Positions 1 through 9,835 are shown, counted from the first letter of the stretch. The stretch: DNA of 20,710 nucleotides from Syncephalis fuscata (GCA_025786725.1 JAHLTZ010000161.1:1-20710), one strand, 5' to 3'. Made by a program: numbers and translations. The notes: generated by a model not told the origin, from the sequence alone.

Positions 1-1190
1 TTATGGGTCAAGCATATGAAGATTTGAATAGTATGAAAGAGTGTCTTATTCCTATTGGTAATACATTAATTAGAATACTTAATTAACTTGATTAACTGAT
101 TATATTATATTATATATTATATATATTGTTGTTATTAGATCCAAGCCATACAGTTAATTTAAAATTATTTCCAGTTTTATCTCAGCCACCACTGATTAAA
201 GATTATGTGGTACCAATATTAACTGCACCAGTAGAACGATTAGATCTTGATAATTGGGATATTACAGCACGAAAGGTAAATGATTGCATCCGTTTATATA
301 TTATTAGTTAATATAGCTGTTTAATACAACCATTTAGATTTTTAGAACATATCGATGGTATAGCACCTATTCGGCGAGTTGCAGAAATGGCCGATGTTGA
401 TACAGATAAAGTTCGTCGACTAGTACGACATTTAATGTAATTGATTATTTTATTGTTATAAATTTATTTAAATAGCTAACATTTACTCGTTTTGCTATAT
501 AGCTATTATGGCAGCGCTGTTGTTGTCGATATATTTCAAGTAGGCGATGCTGTAGATGACAGTGTTATTTATGTAATGCTAACATTATATAGTATTCCAA
601 TAGCTATACTCTACTAGATGGCGCAACCGAACTAGTCGATGACCCACAACAACAACAAGAATGTATGGCATATGTTACAAAACCTGGTACGTTATTAGCA
701 TTAAATAGTAGTTAATAAATAGCTAAATAAATAGTAGGATTTACATCAATTGCATTTTCTCGTATATTTTCACTCTATTGTGCTCTTAGACCAGGTATTG
801 CACTAAAGGATTGGATACGTGACCATCAGGCCGATCTTAATAGCATTGATGTTCGGTATGTATTGTGTTTATGTAAAGCACCAACAATTAAGCATAGTAA
901 ATATAGACGCATGATGGCATTTGGTGTAATCCATCGTTTATTACGTCGTGTCCATTGTTATCCTTATTTACCCGAGGATAGAAGACGCCATGTACCAGTA
1001 GCACTACAACGGTAAGTATTTGTTAATAAATGAGCTTTAATCTATTTTTAATACAATAATAATAATAATAATTAGATATCTTGATGGCACACATCATTAT
1101 GATGAAATAGGTGTAGCACTAGGATACAATTCATTTGAATTACGTGAGATATTAACAAAAGATGCTGCATTTATTGAAATAAATCGTTAA
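1..1190 (+). CDS. NPR2: NPRL2/NPR2-like GATOR1 (SEACIT) subunit, 3' part
   Basis: This is the C-terminal part of a nitrogen permease regulator 2-like protein. That family forms the GATOR1/SEACIT complex that inhibits TORC1 on amino-acid shortage. The visible exons are 1-57 (the 5' part lies off the window), 139-275, 317-436, 503-539, 593-686, 738-855, 907-1011 and 1076-1190, ending in TAA. Recognisable family segments are the VNLKLFP stretch, DNWDIT, a HIDG...RRVAEMADVD winged-helix-like block, YYGSAVVVDIFQYSN, the ALRPG..L.DWI block and the C-terminal HHYDEI motif that precedes a helix. Most splice phases agree. The exception is the 275/317 junction: the upstream exon ends in phase 0, while the downstream exon reads correctly only in phase 2. 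No nearby GT or AG resolves this, so a small indel or an unusual splice site is likely there. The identity is secure from the domain order; the start is not in the window. Confidence 0.82.
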
Positions 1191-1376
1191 TTTTGATTGA
1201 CCCAGTGTTAGATTGCTAATGTGTAAATATAAAAATAATGTGACAAATACTTGGATGACGTGTTCAACCTCGCTTGTTCTTTCCTCGTATTTCTTCTACT
1301 TTACTGTTATCGTTGTCGTTGTTGCTGTGCTAAAACCTATCTATTCATCGTCTACTCGTGCTAAATTATAGGCAAT

Positions 1377-2454
1377 ATGAGTCGATCTTCCGGTTACGAT
1401 CGGCATATTACTATCTTCTCGCCTGAAGGTCGTCTCTATCAAGTCGGTGAGTTGCAAAGGTTGCGGCACTAGATGACGATAGATTAACAAGCCTGGCTTG
1501 GATGAATCATATAGAGTATGCATTCAAGGCTATTTCCAACTCAGGTATTACTTCAGTTGGTGTACGCGGCAAAGATTCAGTAGCTATTATTACACAGAAG
1601 AAAGTGCCAGTAAGTGATAGTGTAGACACAAGTCAATGGCTGTATTAACGTCTCTATTTTAAGGACACATTGTTGGATGCATCGTCAGTGACCAATCTAT
1701 TTGCACTTACGCCCTATGTAGGCTGTGTAATGACCGGTATGACCGGTAAGTTTAGAGCATAGCCACTATTATAAGAAGTAGTTTATTAATATACCACCGC
1801 CATTATTATCGCTATTAATGTTATTAGCGGATGCTCGTATACAAGTAACTCGTGCTCGTCAAGAGGCGGCTGAATATCGGTACAAATACGGATATGAAAT
1901 GCCTACTGATATGCTTGCTAAGCGTATGGCCAATATTAATCAACTATATACGCAACAAGCAGCCATGCGTCCATTGGGTGTATGTACGTAACTGTAACTA
2001 AATACAAACAACCATTCTAAATAAGCCATTCTAACTTTATTAAAGCTATGATTTTGATTGGTGTTGACGATGAAAATGGCCCCATGCTTTACAAGTGTGA
2101 TCCAGCTGGCTATTACGTTGGCTATAAGGCCACCGGTGCTGGAGCCAAACAACAAGAAGTCATTAGCTATCTGGAAAAGAAGCTAAAGCGTGAGCCAGAA
2201 TTGAATTTCGAAGAGACCATTGAGGTAAGTTACTATTAAGTTTATTGCACTACATTTTATTTATTGCCGTTTAATATATATATATATATATGCATATATA
2301 GTTGGCCATTAATACGTTAGCATCGGTGTTGTCGGCTGATTTCAAACCAACTGACGTTGAACTCGCCTATGTCACATCGGATGATCGTCAATTCCGAATC
2401 ATGCCAACCGATGAAATTGAGCGACATCTGCAACGCATTACAGAACGGGATTGA
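1377..2454 (+). CDS. SCL1: 20S proteasome subunit alpha-1 (PSMA6/SCL1 type)
   Basis: This encodes an outer-ring alpha subunit of the 20S proteasome core, of about 244 residues, the usual length. There are six exons: 1377-1446, 1515-1609, 1664-1745, 1828-1983, 2046-2224 and 2302-2454. The start was chosen because the N-terminus carries the alpha-subunit signature in its PSMA6 form: [20 protein letters not shown], followed by EYAFKAI. Later conserved blocks are [35 protein letters not shown], the [12 protein letters not shown] segment and the C-terminal ELAYVTSDD strand. The fourth donor must be at 1984 (GTACGT), because only this restores the conserved V-S-M junction. All phases are consistent and no frame damage is seen. 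It lies 186 bp downstream of the NPRL2 stop on the same strand. Confidence 0.95.
2273..2300. repeat. AT dinucleotide run in a proteasome-gene intron
   Basis: The last intron of the proteasome gene contains an almost uninterrupted TA run just before its TAG acceptor. Similar (TA)n runs occur in other introns and spacers (7622-7644, 9349-9366, 19077-19090, 19623-19638). Confidence 0.8.
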
Positions 2455-2575
2455 TTCATTTCTATTAAAGAAAGCTATGTTTATCACAATGCAATAAATC
2501 ACTCGTTTCAATTACTATAGAATGTTTATAAATAGTTAAATAGTTAAGGATGATGATAACAATATATAGTAGTTG

Positions 2576-3177
2576 TTATGGCGGTGATTGAGTCTCTGGT
2601 TGTTGTTGTTGTTGTTGTATTAGAATTACTTGCCATACAACAAATACTACCCATATTACAATAGTGGCAGCCATTAATATCTAGTGAATGAGCAGTTTAT
2701 AAGTTAATAAATGTTATTAAATACTCCACACTCTTTTACCTTTGTAAATAGACAACAATTAGGTGAAGGAGGACCACGATGTTGTTTGGTCAGCTTCTCA
2801 TTGGATATTAGGTAATGATGTGGTAGATTAAGTCGGACTTCTTTATTATCCACACTAGTAGTTGGTGTTGGATTCAATGGTAATAGTGGATAATGTACCT
2901 CTTGAGTTGTTGGAGTATATAAATGATCGACTACTAAATCGGTCGAGGCATCCACTAGACTATCTTCACTACTACGTGTTGATGTCATTGACAATATACT
3001 AGCAATGGTATCAATGAATAAATAGTGTTTGGCTGACTAGTAGCTAGTTGGTAAAACGACGAAAAAAGTACGGAGAAGTAATAAGTGACAGAACAAGCCG
3101 CTGTTACAGCTCTGTGTATCATATGCAGCGTTATAACTACCACTAACTAGGCAGCTATACTCCTTGGCCGCATTCAT
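2576..3177 (-). CDS. Unrecognised small protein with one C-terminal membrane segment
   Basis: I do not recognise this protein. The best model has three exons on the minus strand: 3177-3148, 3036-2740 and 2680-2576 (stop), all in phase 0, giving about 143 residues. The last junction (donor GTAAAA, acceptor CACTAG) is well supported because it joins a soluble region to a strongly hydrophobic segment of about 21 residues (ILMAATIVIWVVFVVWQVIL, roughly 110-130). A short tail of seven glutamines and PETQSPP follows. The N-terminal region is rich in Ser, Thr and Pro, then a basic stretch (EKLTKQHRG) precedes the membrane segment, as in tail-anchored or type II-like proteins. The first exon uses a weaker GTTAGT donor, so the start is uncertain; an in-frame ATG at 2988 is an alternative. 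No function is inferred. A SINE sits about 120 bp upstream of the proposed start. Confidence 0.5.
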
Positions 3178-3280
3178 GATTGGTTGTGAATTATTTGTGT
3201 GTTGCACAAAGCTGCAGTCTAAACTATAAGAAGTATACTGAGTTGTAATGCTAAATTGGTAATTAATTAATCAATCGATT

Positions 3281-3299
3281 AATAATTATAAACGCGTTA
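3281..3299. repeat. SINE target-site duplication, left copy
   Basis: This 19-bp sequence (AATAATTATAAACGCGTTA) is repeated without mismatch at 3605-3623. The two copies bracket the tRNA-like element exactly, as expected for target-primed retroposition. Confidence 0.93.
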
Positions 3300-3312
3300 G
3301 GGGGAGGCGTGG

Positions 3313-3324
3313 TGGCCTAAACGG
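3313..3324 (+). promoter_or_regulatory. Pol III A box of the SINE
   Basis: TGGCCTAAACGG matches the A-box consensus TRGCNNARYNGG except at the Y position (A instead of a pyrimidine). It starts seven bases after GGCGTGG, as position 8 of a tRNA would. Confidence 0.8.
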
Positions 3325-3365
3325 TCAACGCGTCTTCCCTAAAGTAGGAAAATGTTGGTTCGCCT

Positions 3366-3376
3366 AGTTCGAATCT
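3366..3376 (+). promoter_or_regulatory. Pol III B box of the SINE
   Basis: AGTTCGAATCT is the T-arm-like B box, with the core GTTCGAATC intact. Its first and last consensus bases are changed. Confidence 0.78.
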
Positions 3377-3604
3377 TGTTTTCAGGAAATGCGTGATGGG
3401 ATCCTTCCGTAGAAGAAATGGTCGATATTCCAACACGTGAGGAGAGCCACCAACGGTTTCAGTTGTAGATGGCAGGTTCTGCGTTGCGCGCGGATAGGTT
3501 CGAAATGAACCGTCTATTCTCCTAGGGGTGGCAGACAAATGCTGCAAATGCGCGGTTAGGTCCTACGGACCGTTGTCTCACTTAAGCTAATAAATTCAAA
3601 TTCA

Positions 3605-3623
3605 AATAATTATAAACGCGTTA
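3605..3623. repeat. SINE target-site duplication, right copy
   Basis: Identical to 3281-3299. Its first two A residues are ambiguous with the end of the A-rich tail of the element. Confidence 0.93.
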
Positions 3624-3704
3624 TTTAACACTAATAAATAAATAAAGCAATAATACAACGGTAATTAACGGTATAATGTTTTATTCAACGTGCTAATAGG
3701 CCGA

Positions 3705-4894
3705 TTAGTTTTCGAGCACTAGACTGATACCAACTTTGTGGGCACTCTCGTTCAAACGAGTGGTGTCGAAGCTACCACCAAGTGATACCTTAACACCGGC
3801 ACGAAGGCGCTGCGTATAGCCAAGACCGAGACGGCCACCGTTATCAATCTTCGCCTTAACAAAAGCATCCTTATCCAAAAAGTATTTGGAACCAAGTTCA
3901 AGAGCTACTGGAGCATTCTTTGTCTTGGAGTCCCAGGTAGCCTTGGCACCGACTTCAACATCTGGATTGACGCGATGGAAGAACGAAGCGGAGTAGACGG
4001 TCAAACCGCTAGTGCTACAATAGCCAATGGCATATATGCATTATTAGTTTAGCGTAAATAATGATCAATAATCAACTTACGCATGAAGAGCCACTGCGTA
4101 TTGAGGTGCAGAATAGCCAACAGCCGAGCTGTAACGCGTAACATTGCCATTAAGCACATCGTAGCTAACATCGGCACCGAATAAAAATCCTTCGTGTCTA
4201 TTATATTATAGTTAGCATTCATATTCCATCTACTATCGCTATTAACGACTTGTACTTACCCAAATACAATATCGCCAGTAAAGCTAGGACCCTTGAATAG
4301 ATCGACAGTACCACGGGTGAACACACCTGGTTGCTTATAGTTAATGCCGACCTTGGCTGTCTTTTGACTAATACGTAGCAATATAAGTAAAGTATAGACA
4401 ACAACAAACCAAATAAATTACTTACCCAACAGCCGGCAACAATGAAGCATTAATATCCAACTTCAATCCCTTGGCTACTTTATTCTCCAATTCTACTTGG
4501 GCACTTAGAACGTTCTTGGTGTTCCAGGTATTGGTCACCGTCAAGCCTGTAAAGTATAGTATGGTATATTCGTTTATTGTCCCCAATAACTTGTTCTACT
4601 GCCTAATACGTACCGTTCTTATAGTCGGAGTATTTGGCCTTAAGCTCGCCATTAATAACTCCCGACTTGCTTTCTTGCGCGCCATTGACAGTGAAGCTCT
4701 ATAGTTGACGCGTAGTATGACATAGGATGGACGTTGATTAAAACCCACTTGTTTATCGCGCTCTATTTTCCACTTACCACGCCATTAGGTGTCTTGGTCG
4801 TCACTTCAAGCTTGACTGTGCCAACTGGGTAGTCGCGACCCAAAAGATCACCCACTGACTTGCCAATATCTCCGTATTTAACCGTGGTAGCCAT
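3705..4894 (-). CDS. POR1: Mitochondrial outer-membrane porin (VDAC)
   Basis: This encodes the voltage-dependent anion channel, the beta-barrel pore for metabolites in the mitochondrial outer membrane. There are six exons on the minus strand: 4894-4778, 4698-4614, 4546-4426, 4367-4260, 4197-4081 and 4014-3705. Together they give 285 residues, the normal fungal length, with every phase consistent. The N-terminal segment (YGDIGKSVGDLLGRDYPVGTVKLEV) corresponds to the VDAC N-terminal helix and first strand. Later blocks include GLTVTNTWNTKN, the TRGTVDLFKGPSFTGD loop, GFLFGADVSYDV, the AKIDNGGRLGLGYTQRLRAGVKVSLGGSFD region and a C-terminal strand ending GISLVLEN, which resembles a mitochondrial beta-signal. 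The start is the only suitable ATG and has a good context. The gene is on the same strand as cofilin upstream of it. Confidence 0.95.
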
Positions 4895-5452
4895 AATATA
4901 CTAGATGAATAGACTGTCAACAACAACAACAAGTAGCAACAGTAGTAGAAGTGGTAGAAGTAGAAGTAGAAGTAGCGCAACTGTGCAAACGAAAAAGAAG
5001 AGTAGCTGCAGTGGACATGTGGTGTCGGATGAGTTCGGAACATGTGTACCACTGTGTGTGTACACAAATGAGTCGATATTGAGAGGAAACAAAAAACTGG
5101 CATTCAAAACTTGTAATTTAATTCATTGACCAATCAAAGAAATGCCACGTCAACGACATAACAACACGATTTCATATCCGTTATTGTATACACTATTATA
5201 GTTCATCCAATGAACACTATAGTAATAGTCATAGTCATATTTATAGTTATATTATACAGCAATGTTAGTTACTATAACAGCTATATCGATAATGGTAATA
5301 TAATCATGGTTATATTTATTGAATAGTATAAAACTAAATGATAAGCAAGTATTGATGTCGTATAAACAGTAATACTAGATTGCTTTTATGGTTCGTGCTA
5401 CGAGAAAATATTCTGCGTTCTTAATAATACTAAACGTAATAGAGTAGTAAAA
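4895..5452. other. Spacer between cofilin and VDAC
   Basis: This 558-bp gap holds the 5' flank of VDAC and the 3' flank of cofilin, both on the minus strand. Next to the VDAC start, 4917-4975 is an AAC/AGT/AGA-rich simple tract. It opens short frames in several phases, but none looks like a protein. The distal half is AT-rich. No gene is supported. Confidence 0.6.
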
Positions 5453-6012
5453 TTAAGCCTTGGTCAAAATAGATTCATCGTCGATGTCGCTAATATCGTT
5501 CGCTTGAATCTCTTTAATATCGCCTAGCTTATCTTTAAGCGCGCTCTTACTGCCGGCGTAAATCATCTTTTGCTTAACGCCCAAATTATCTGGCACCCTA
5601 TTAATGACCATCAGTTAATTACTATCAATGATACACGTATGGCTAAATAGTAGAATACTACTTACCAGGCGATAAAGCAAAGCTTGCTGCGCTTGCCTTC
5701 TCCAGCAATCTCATACTCGTGATCCACAATAACGTAGTAGGCCCTGTCCTCAGATAGATTTTTTACAAGGTCATCGTGAGTACCGCTGGCAATCGTTTTT
5801 TCGACTACAATCTCTTCATTTTTAATACCGAGAAAGATGTATTTATATTTGCGGTCCTTCTTCAATTCTTGGAATGTCGTAAGACACTCATCTGATACTT
5901 GTACACCGGTGGACTATAAACAATAGGATATATGCATGAGTTCATTAAACTGGCTTCATCATCTGGCGCATATAGTTGATAGCAACGACGATGCCTATTC
6001 TACACTTACCAT
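5453..6012 (-). CDS. COF1: Cofilin (ADF/cofilin actin-severing protein)
   Basis: This encodes a 131-residue ADF-homology protein that binds and severs actin filaments in the cytoplasm. Three exons: 6012-6010 (only the ATG), 5913-5666 and 5597-5453. Conserved elements are the N-terminal SxGVQVSDECLTTFQELK with the regulatory serine near residue 2, the KYKYIFLGI strand, AYYVIVDHEYE, the GKRSKLCFIAWVPD segment and the actin-binding long helix KQKMIYAGSKSALKDKL. The first exon is a single codon: ATG is followed directly by GTAAGT at 6009, and the next exon supplies the expected N-terminus in phase 0. An intron straight after the start codon is known in several animal ADF/cofilin genes. No frame damage is seen. 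Confidence 0.95.
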
Positions 6013-7334
6013 GATGAAACGAACGGTTCAATGAACAGAAAGATGAAGAGAAACAAGTAATGGCGCGTAGGATGACGCAAGAGCCACAGATAAGATGAAA
6101 GAGTAGTGAAAGAGAGAAAGAGAAAGAAAAGGAATGAGTTGATAGCAATAAAGGTCAAAGTGAACCTCGTTGTGTTGAGAGGATACGATGGTCATTTTAT
6201 AGGTGACCAACCAACTGACGTGGACATGTTCCAAATGGCCAGATTGGCGCATATATCGTCATCATCAGTATTAACATCGTTAATACCTATAATAACCATA
6301 ATATTAATATTAGTAATTTCTAATAGATATTATCACAAGATATATCAGCTTGTACTGACTACACGTGATATGCACAAACATAAACACATGAACAATTGAC
6401 TCAATTCTTGGCAAAGTAATTTAGATTAAAAGTAGATTGATAGAATATTAAATAGAATAAATACAATTAGATTAGATTAGATAGATTTACACAATATAGT
6501 CATATTAATATGAGCATAAACACTGTTACTAATGCTACTGATAATTATATTGTATTATAGATGTAATTATATTGTATTTACGAAGTGTGTTTGTGTGTAG
6601 TAAAATAGTATCAACGATCTGTAGATTAATTGTATGGATACGCTCCAGACGAATAAAGCGACTGCTGATTAAACAGACACATAGAGTGAGTGAGTGGATG
6701 AGTGAGTAGGTTAAAGAAGCGAACTTGTAATAAAGACAATGAATATAAGCGTACGTCGCTATCCACAACAGAAATAGACTGCGCTGATATTAGACGAGAA
6801 GCGCAACTAGAGGGCGCAAACTATCCCATCTACGGTTTGTCGATGTGGATGAGACGGAAACGCCAATGAATGAGGATAAGGGAAAGTAGGAAAGATAACA
6901 CGTTGTATTGGCCGTATTATATATACGCAACCATCGTACATCTATCAAAGATGATACAATATATATGTATATATACTAACCAGATATACAAAATATGAAT
7001 TGTATGTATGTGTATGTGTGTCTGTATATTGTTATGGTTGTTGTTGTTGTCGTCATCGGCGCCAGATAGGGCGCGTCAGTGTACTATAGATTGTCATTAT
7101 AAACAATAGGCAAACTATTCATCTTATCAATAGAAATTGAAATATTGTGGCATCTGAACAAGCACAGGCAACAGCAGCAAAAGGGCGCACCCGCACAAAG
7201 ACGAACTAGCAAGCAGACAAACAAACAAACAAAAGGGTAGTGGAAATAGTGAGTAGGAGGCGGATGACGTGTAATAGCAATAGTGGTGTATATATAGGAA
7301 GGAAATGAAACAACAGATCAATTCATGGCCCATA
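6013..7334. other. Spacer between YPD1 and cofilin
   Basis: About 1.3 kb separate the YPD1 stop from the cofilin start, both on the minus strand. The part next to cofilin is purine-rich on the plus strand (GAAAGAGAGAAAG near 6107-6127). The middle is AT-rich. A plus-strand open frame of 55 codons without a usable ATG (6702-6866) looks somewhat protein-like but has no clear splice partners. A TATATATA run lies near 6921-6975 and a GTTGTT-rich tract near 7035-7050. No gene is supported. Confidence 0.5.
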
Positions 7335-8460
7335 TTACTTCGTACTAATAGAATTGCCATTTGTAGGCACTTCCATTTCGTAGAAGCGGCATAAATGACG
7401 TTCAGCTCTTCGGTATTCGCGTTTAAGCCGTGCCAATAGTTCAATACCACGAGCAAGTGCAGCATCATCGTCAATCTCGGGAAGACTTGCTTCATCGGCA
7501 CTGGCCCGACTATGCTGGATCTTTTCACAAGTATCCTCGACCTTTTGGAGACCAAGTGTTGCCGAGCTGCCCTTTAAGAAATGGCCAAGTTTGGCATAGC
7601 TTTCTAGGTTCTTATCCTCACTATATATATATATATATATATATGTGTATATAATATGATTAGTTTAATAATAACATTATTAATAACAAATAACAATAAT
7701 AACAATAATAAATAATAACAGTCATATGGCTATATACTAATGGTTATTGTCATTCTATTACTTACATTGCTTTATCCATTTCACCAAATGTTGTATGAGC
7801 TTGTTCAAAAAAGTTGATAACAATGGATTTTGAGAATTCATGCTCGTCATCGTCATCCATTTCAAGTAGCTGTCCAAATACTGCATCGTTGATAATATCA
7901 TCGCCATCATCGTCGTCTTCTTCTTCTTCGTCGTCTTCTTCTTCAATTTCCTTCTTTGCTAATGCCTCAGTTTGGGCATTTTTAGCCTTATCATCCTCCT
8001 TCTCATTTGCAACTACTGGCGCGGTCTCCTATTGGTTATTTACAAATATATGCGCATTGTTAGTCGATATGCAATCATGCAGCATAAGCAAGCAGTGGTC
8101 GAATCAATCTATCATAAAGTGCATACCTCGGTTAAAGAGTTAGCCGTATTAGCCACGTCTCCGCCTTTTGTTGCAGCCAACTTGCTGTTAGTTGCTTCTG
8201 CAGCACCATCCTTTGCAGATATATCTGCTGCTGTTGATGCTGCTGCCACTACTGCAGTTGCTGTCTCGCTTTGTGCATTCTGCGTAATAATAGTGGTGGT
8301 TAGCATACAGTGTTGCATAAACAATGCCTTCCTTTCGCCACGCCATAGATTGGATAGACCCAGGAATGAACCAAGGCGACCCGGTCTATTCTATCACGCA
8401 AGCATGGCGAATAGAAGAAAAAGGTCTGATGATGACTAGTATACTTGCCTTGGTAGCCAT
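7335..8460 (-). CDS. YPD1: YPD1-type histidine phosphotransfer protein
   Basis: This is the HPt intermediate that passes phosphate between a hybrid histidine kinase and response regulators (SSK1/SKN7 type) in fungal osmotic and oxidative-stress signalling. The last three exons are secure: 8279-8127, 8028-7766 and 7620-7335. They encode the HPt helix VFGQLLEMDDDDEHEFS, SIVINFFEQAHTTF, then LGHFLKGSSATLGL with the phosphoacceptor His (about residue 156) and the following ACEKIQ-like helix (DTCEKIQHSR). The proposed first exon, 8460-8449, encodes M-A-T-K and ends in AAG|GCAAGT, a GC-AG intron; an in-frame ATG nearer the second exon cannot be excluded. The model gives 237 residues against about 167 in yeast YPD1. 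The extra length is an Ala/Thr-rich then Glu/Asp-rich N-terminal extension of about 95 residues, probably disordered. Phases agree throughout. Confidence 0.9.
7622..7644. repeat. TA microsatellite in a YPD1 intron
   Basis: An uninterrupted run of TA repeats lies directly against the acceptor of the last YPD1 intron (minus strand). Confidence 0.85.
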
Positions 8461-9623
8461 TATCGCAGTATATAAATCTACGTATGATAATTTATCCTTG
8501 AAAAATGAAACCTGCGGCAATCTTGTGGCAAAAGCAAAGAAAACAAGAAACAAAGTTTAGTGAGTGAATACCAAGTAAAAAAGGAAGACAAGCACTATTT
8601 TATAGGCGAATGACGCAATACAATTCCAATACGATGAAATAGCGTCAAGCCCGATACAAAGATAGAAAGAGGTGGCGGTAGCTATGAAAGACAGACGTGG
8701 CACACCGACAGCTGTCTCTTGCTTTCTTCAAGCTGACGCTGACTTGCCCGTAAAATAAAGAACTAGATTGTTCGAAAATACAAAAGATACAATAGCAAAT
8801 AGAAAGTGCTACTGATTCGTAAAAAAAGCTTCCAAATCACGCGAACTTGCACAGTGATAGTGGGAAAGTAGGACAACAATCTGAAATGGTAAGAAGTAGT
8901 AGCTGCCCAGCCGTTACAGTGAGTATGGCAATTACACAAGTGGTTTGTTGACGCTAAGCCTAATCTGGTAACGTCAGAGTTAAAGATTGAGAAATAAAGA
9001 AGAATTGGACGGTGCACGAGGGGTCACTCGGTCGGTCAACAACGACAGTAATCGATGAATAGAAAGAAGATGCAGAAGAGTTGAAAGAACAAACGCGTCT
9101 GAGTTATGACTATTAGGTGGGGTATCATTTATAGATGTGTATTTATATGTGTATATGTACATATTTGTATTAACACCACCCATATTATATTATATGTATT
9201 ATACATAGTATACATTTTATACATATTATATATATATGATATCAATTAATAAATTAAAATTAAAAGTGTACTAATAACTATTCAAAACGCTTATAAATAT
9301 AATACAACTACTTTGATAAACAAGTAATAACCAACACCAGTATTAATGTATATATATATATATATACAGTAACTATACTAAAACACACACACGCACACTT
9401 CTAACTAACAAGTTATTTGAAAACATGACCCATCCATATTGATATTTACATTGTCATAAACAAGTATGGCTGGTTAGTCATAATGACACCTTATACTAAC
9501 AACACAAATTATGTCACAAGTGGAAAGACGCTTTGTTACATACATGGATATTCATAGATATTGATAAAAGAGGAATAATAACAATAACAATAAACATAAC
9601 AGCCGTCACCTTCAATTACTTAC

Positions 9624-9835
9624 CCGTGACATCCACTCAATAACCGACATGGCTCAATAGCAAGTAGAAAAGGTAGGAAAAGCAGATTTAACGGATCATA
9701 ATGAGCACGAGCGTTGGAATAGTAAAGATGGCCGTTGTATCCAAAATACATCATGTCATATGGCGACGATGGCAATGATTGCGTATTTGTGGTCTGGACG
9801 GACGGCAAAGAAGTATAGGTCATCGATTCGCCCAT
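9624..9835 (-). CDS. Possible coding exon of an unknown short protein
   Basis: A minus-strand frame starts with ATG at 9835, just after a good acceptor (AATAG), and ends at a consensus donor GTAAGT at 9623. It encodes about 70 residues: a Ser/Thr/Gln-rich start (SLPSVQTTNTQSLPSSPYD), a Tyr-rich middle and a hydrophobic end (LNLLFLPFLLAIEP). A possible continuation uses the TTGTTAG acceptor ending at 9500 and reaches a stop after seven codons. No family is recognised, and the hydrophobic end could be chance. Read it as a candidate only. Confidence 0.2.

Larger units (their letters stand above)
3300..3604 (+). mobile_element. tRNA-derived SINE, full length, with intact target duplication
   Basis: This 305-bp retroposon has three parts. 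The head resembles a tRNA: TGGCCTAAACGG at 3313-3324 matches the pol III A box TRGCNNARYNGG at 11 of 12 positions, and AGTTCGAATCT at 3366-3376 is close to the B box GGTTCGANTCC. The 53-nt spacing between box starts fits a class II tRNA (Leu or Ser, long variable arm) better than a class I tRNA. A body of about 210 bp follows, with two clear hairpins: GGTTC/GAACC at 3497-3511 and GGTCC/GGACC at 3559-3571. The 3' end is a tail of TTCAAA-type repeats (about 3591-3606). A perfect 19-bp direct repeat flanks it. It carries no plausible ORF, so movement would depend on a partner LINE. It is much more GC-rich than its surroundings. It lies between the 3' end of VDAC and the 5' end of the small membrane-protein gene. 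No second copy was seen in this window. Confidence 0.88.

Noticed and set aside
3306-3385. Functional tRNA-Leu/Ser gene at the SINE head
   Set aside because: The boxes are good, but the anticodon arm and acceptor stem do not pair cleanly and the sequence continues into a 3' body and tail flanked by a target duplication. It is a SINE head, not a tRNA gene.
3317-3547. Minus-strand open frame inside the SINE
   Set aside because: It reads antisense through the tRNA-like head and hairpins of a retroposon that carries no protein; composition gives no family signal.
6106-6399. Plus-strand 97-codon frame with a hydrophobic stretch near the cofilin start
   Set aside because: It begins in a GAAAGA purine tract and ends in AT-rich DNA; it overlaps the probable cofilin promoter and has no recognisable domain.
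7814-8439. Plus-strand Ser-rich and hydrophobic frames opposite YPD1
   Set aside because: They are antisense shadows of the acidic and Ala-rich YPD1 exons, whose spliced product has a clear HPt motif.
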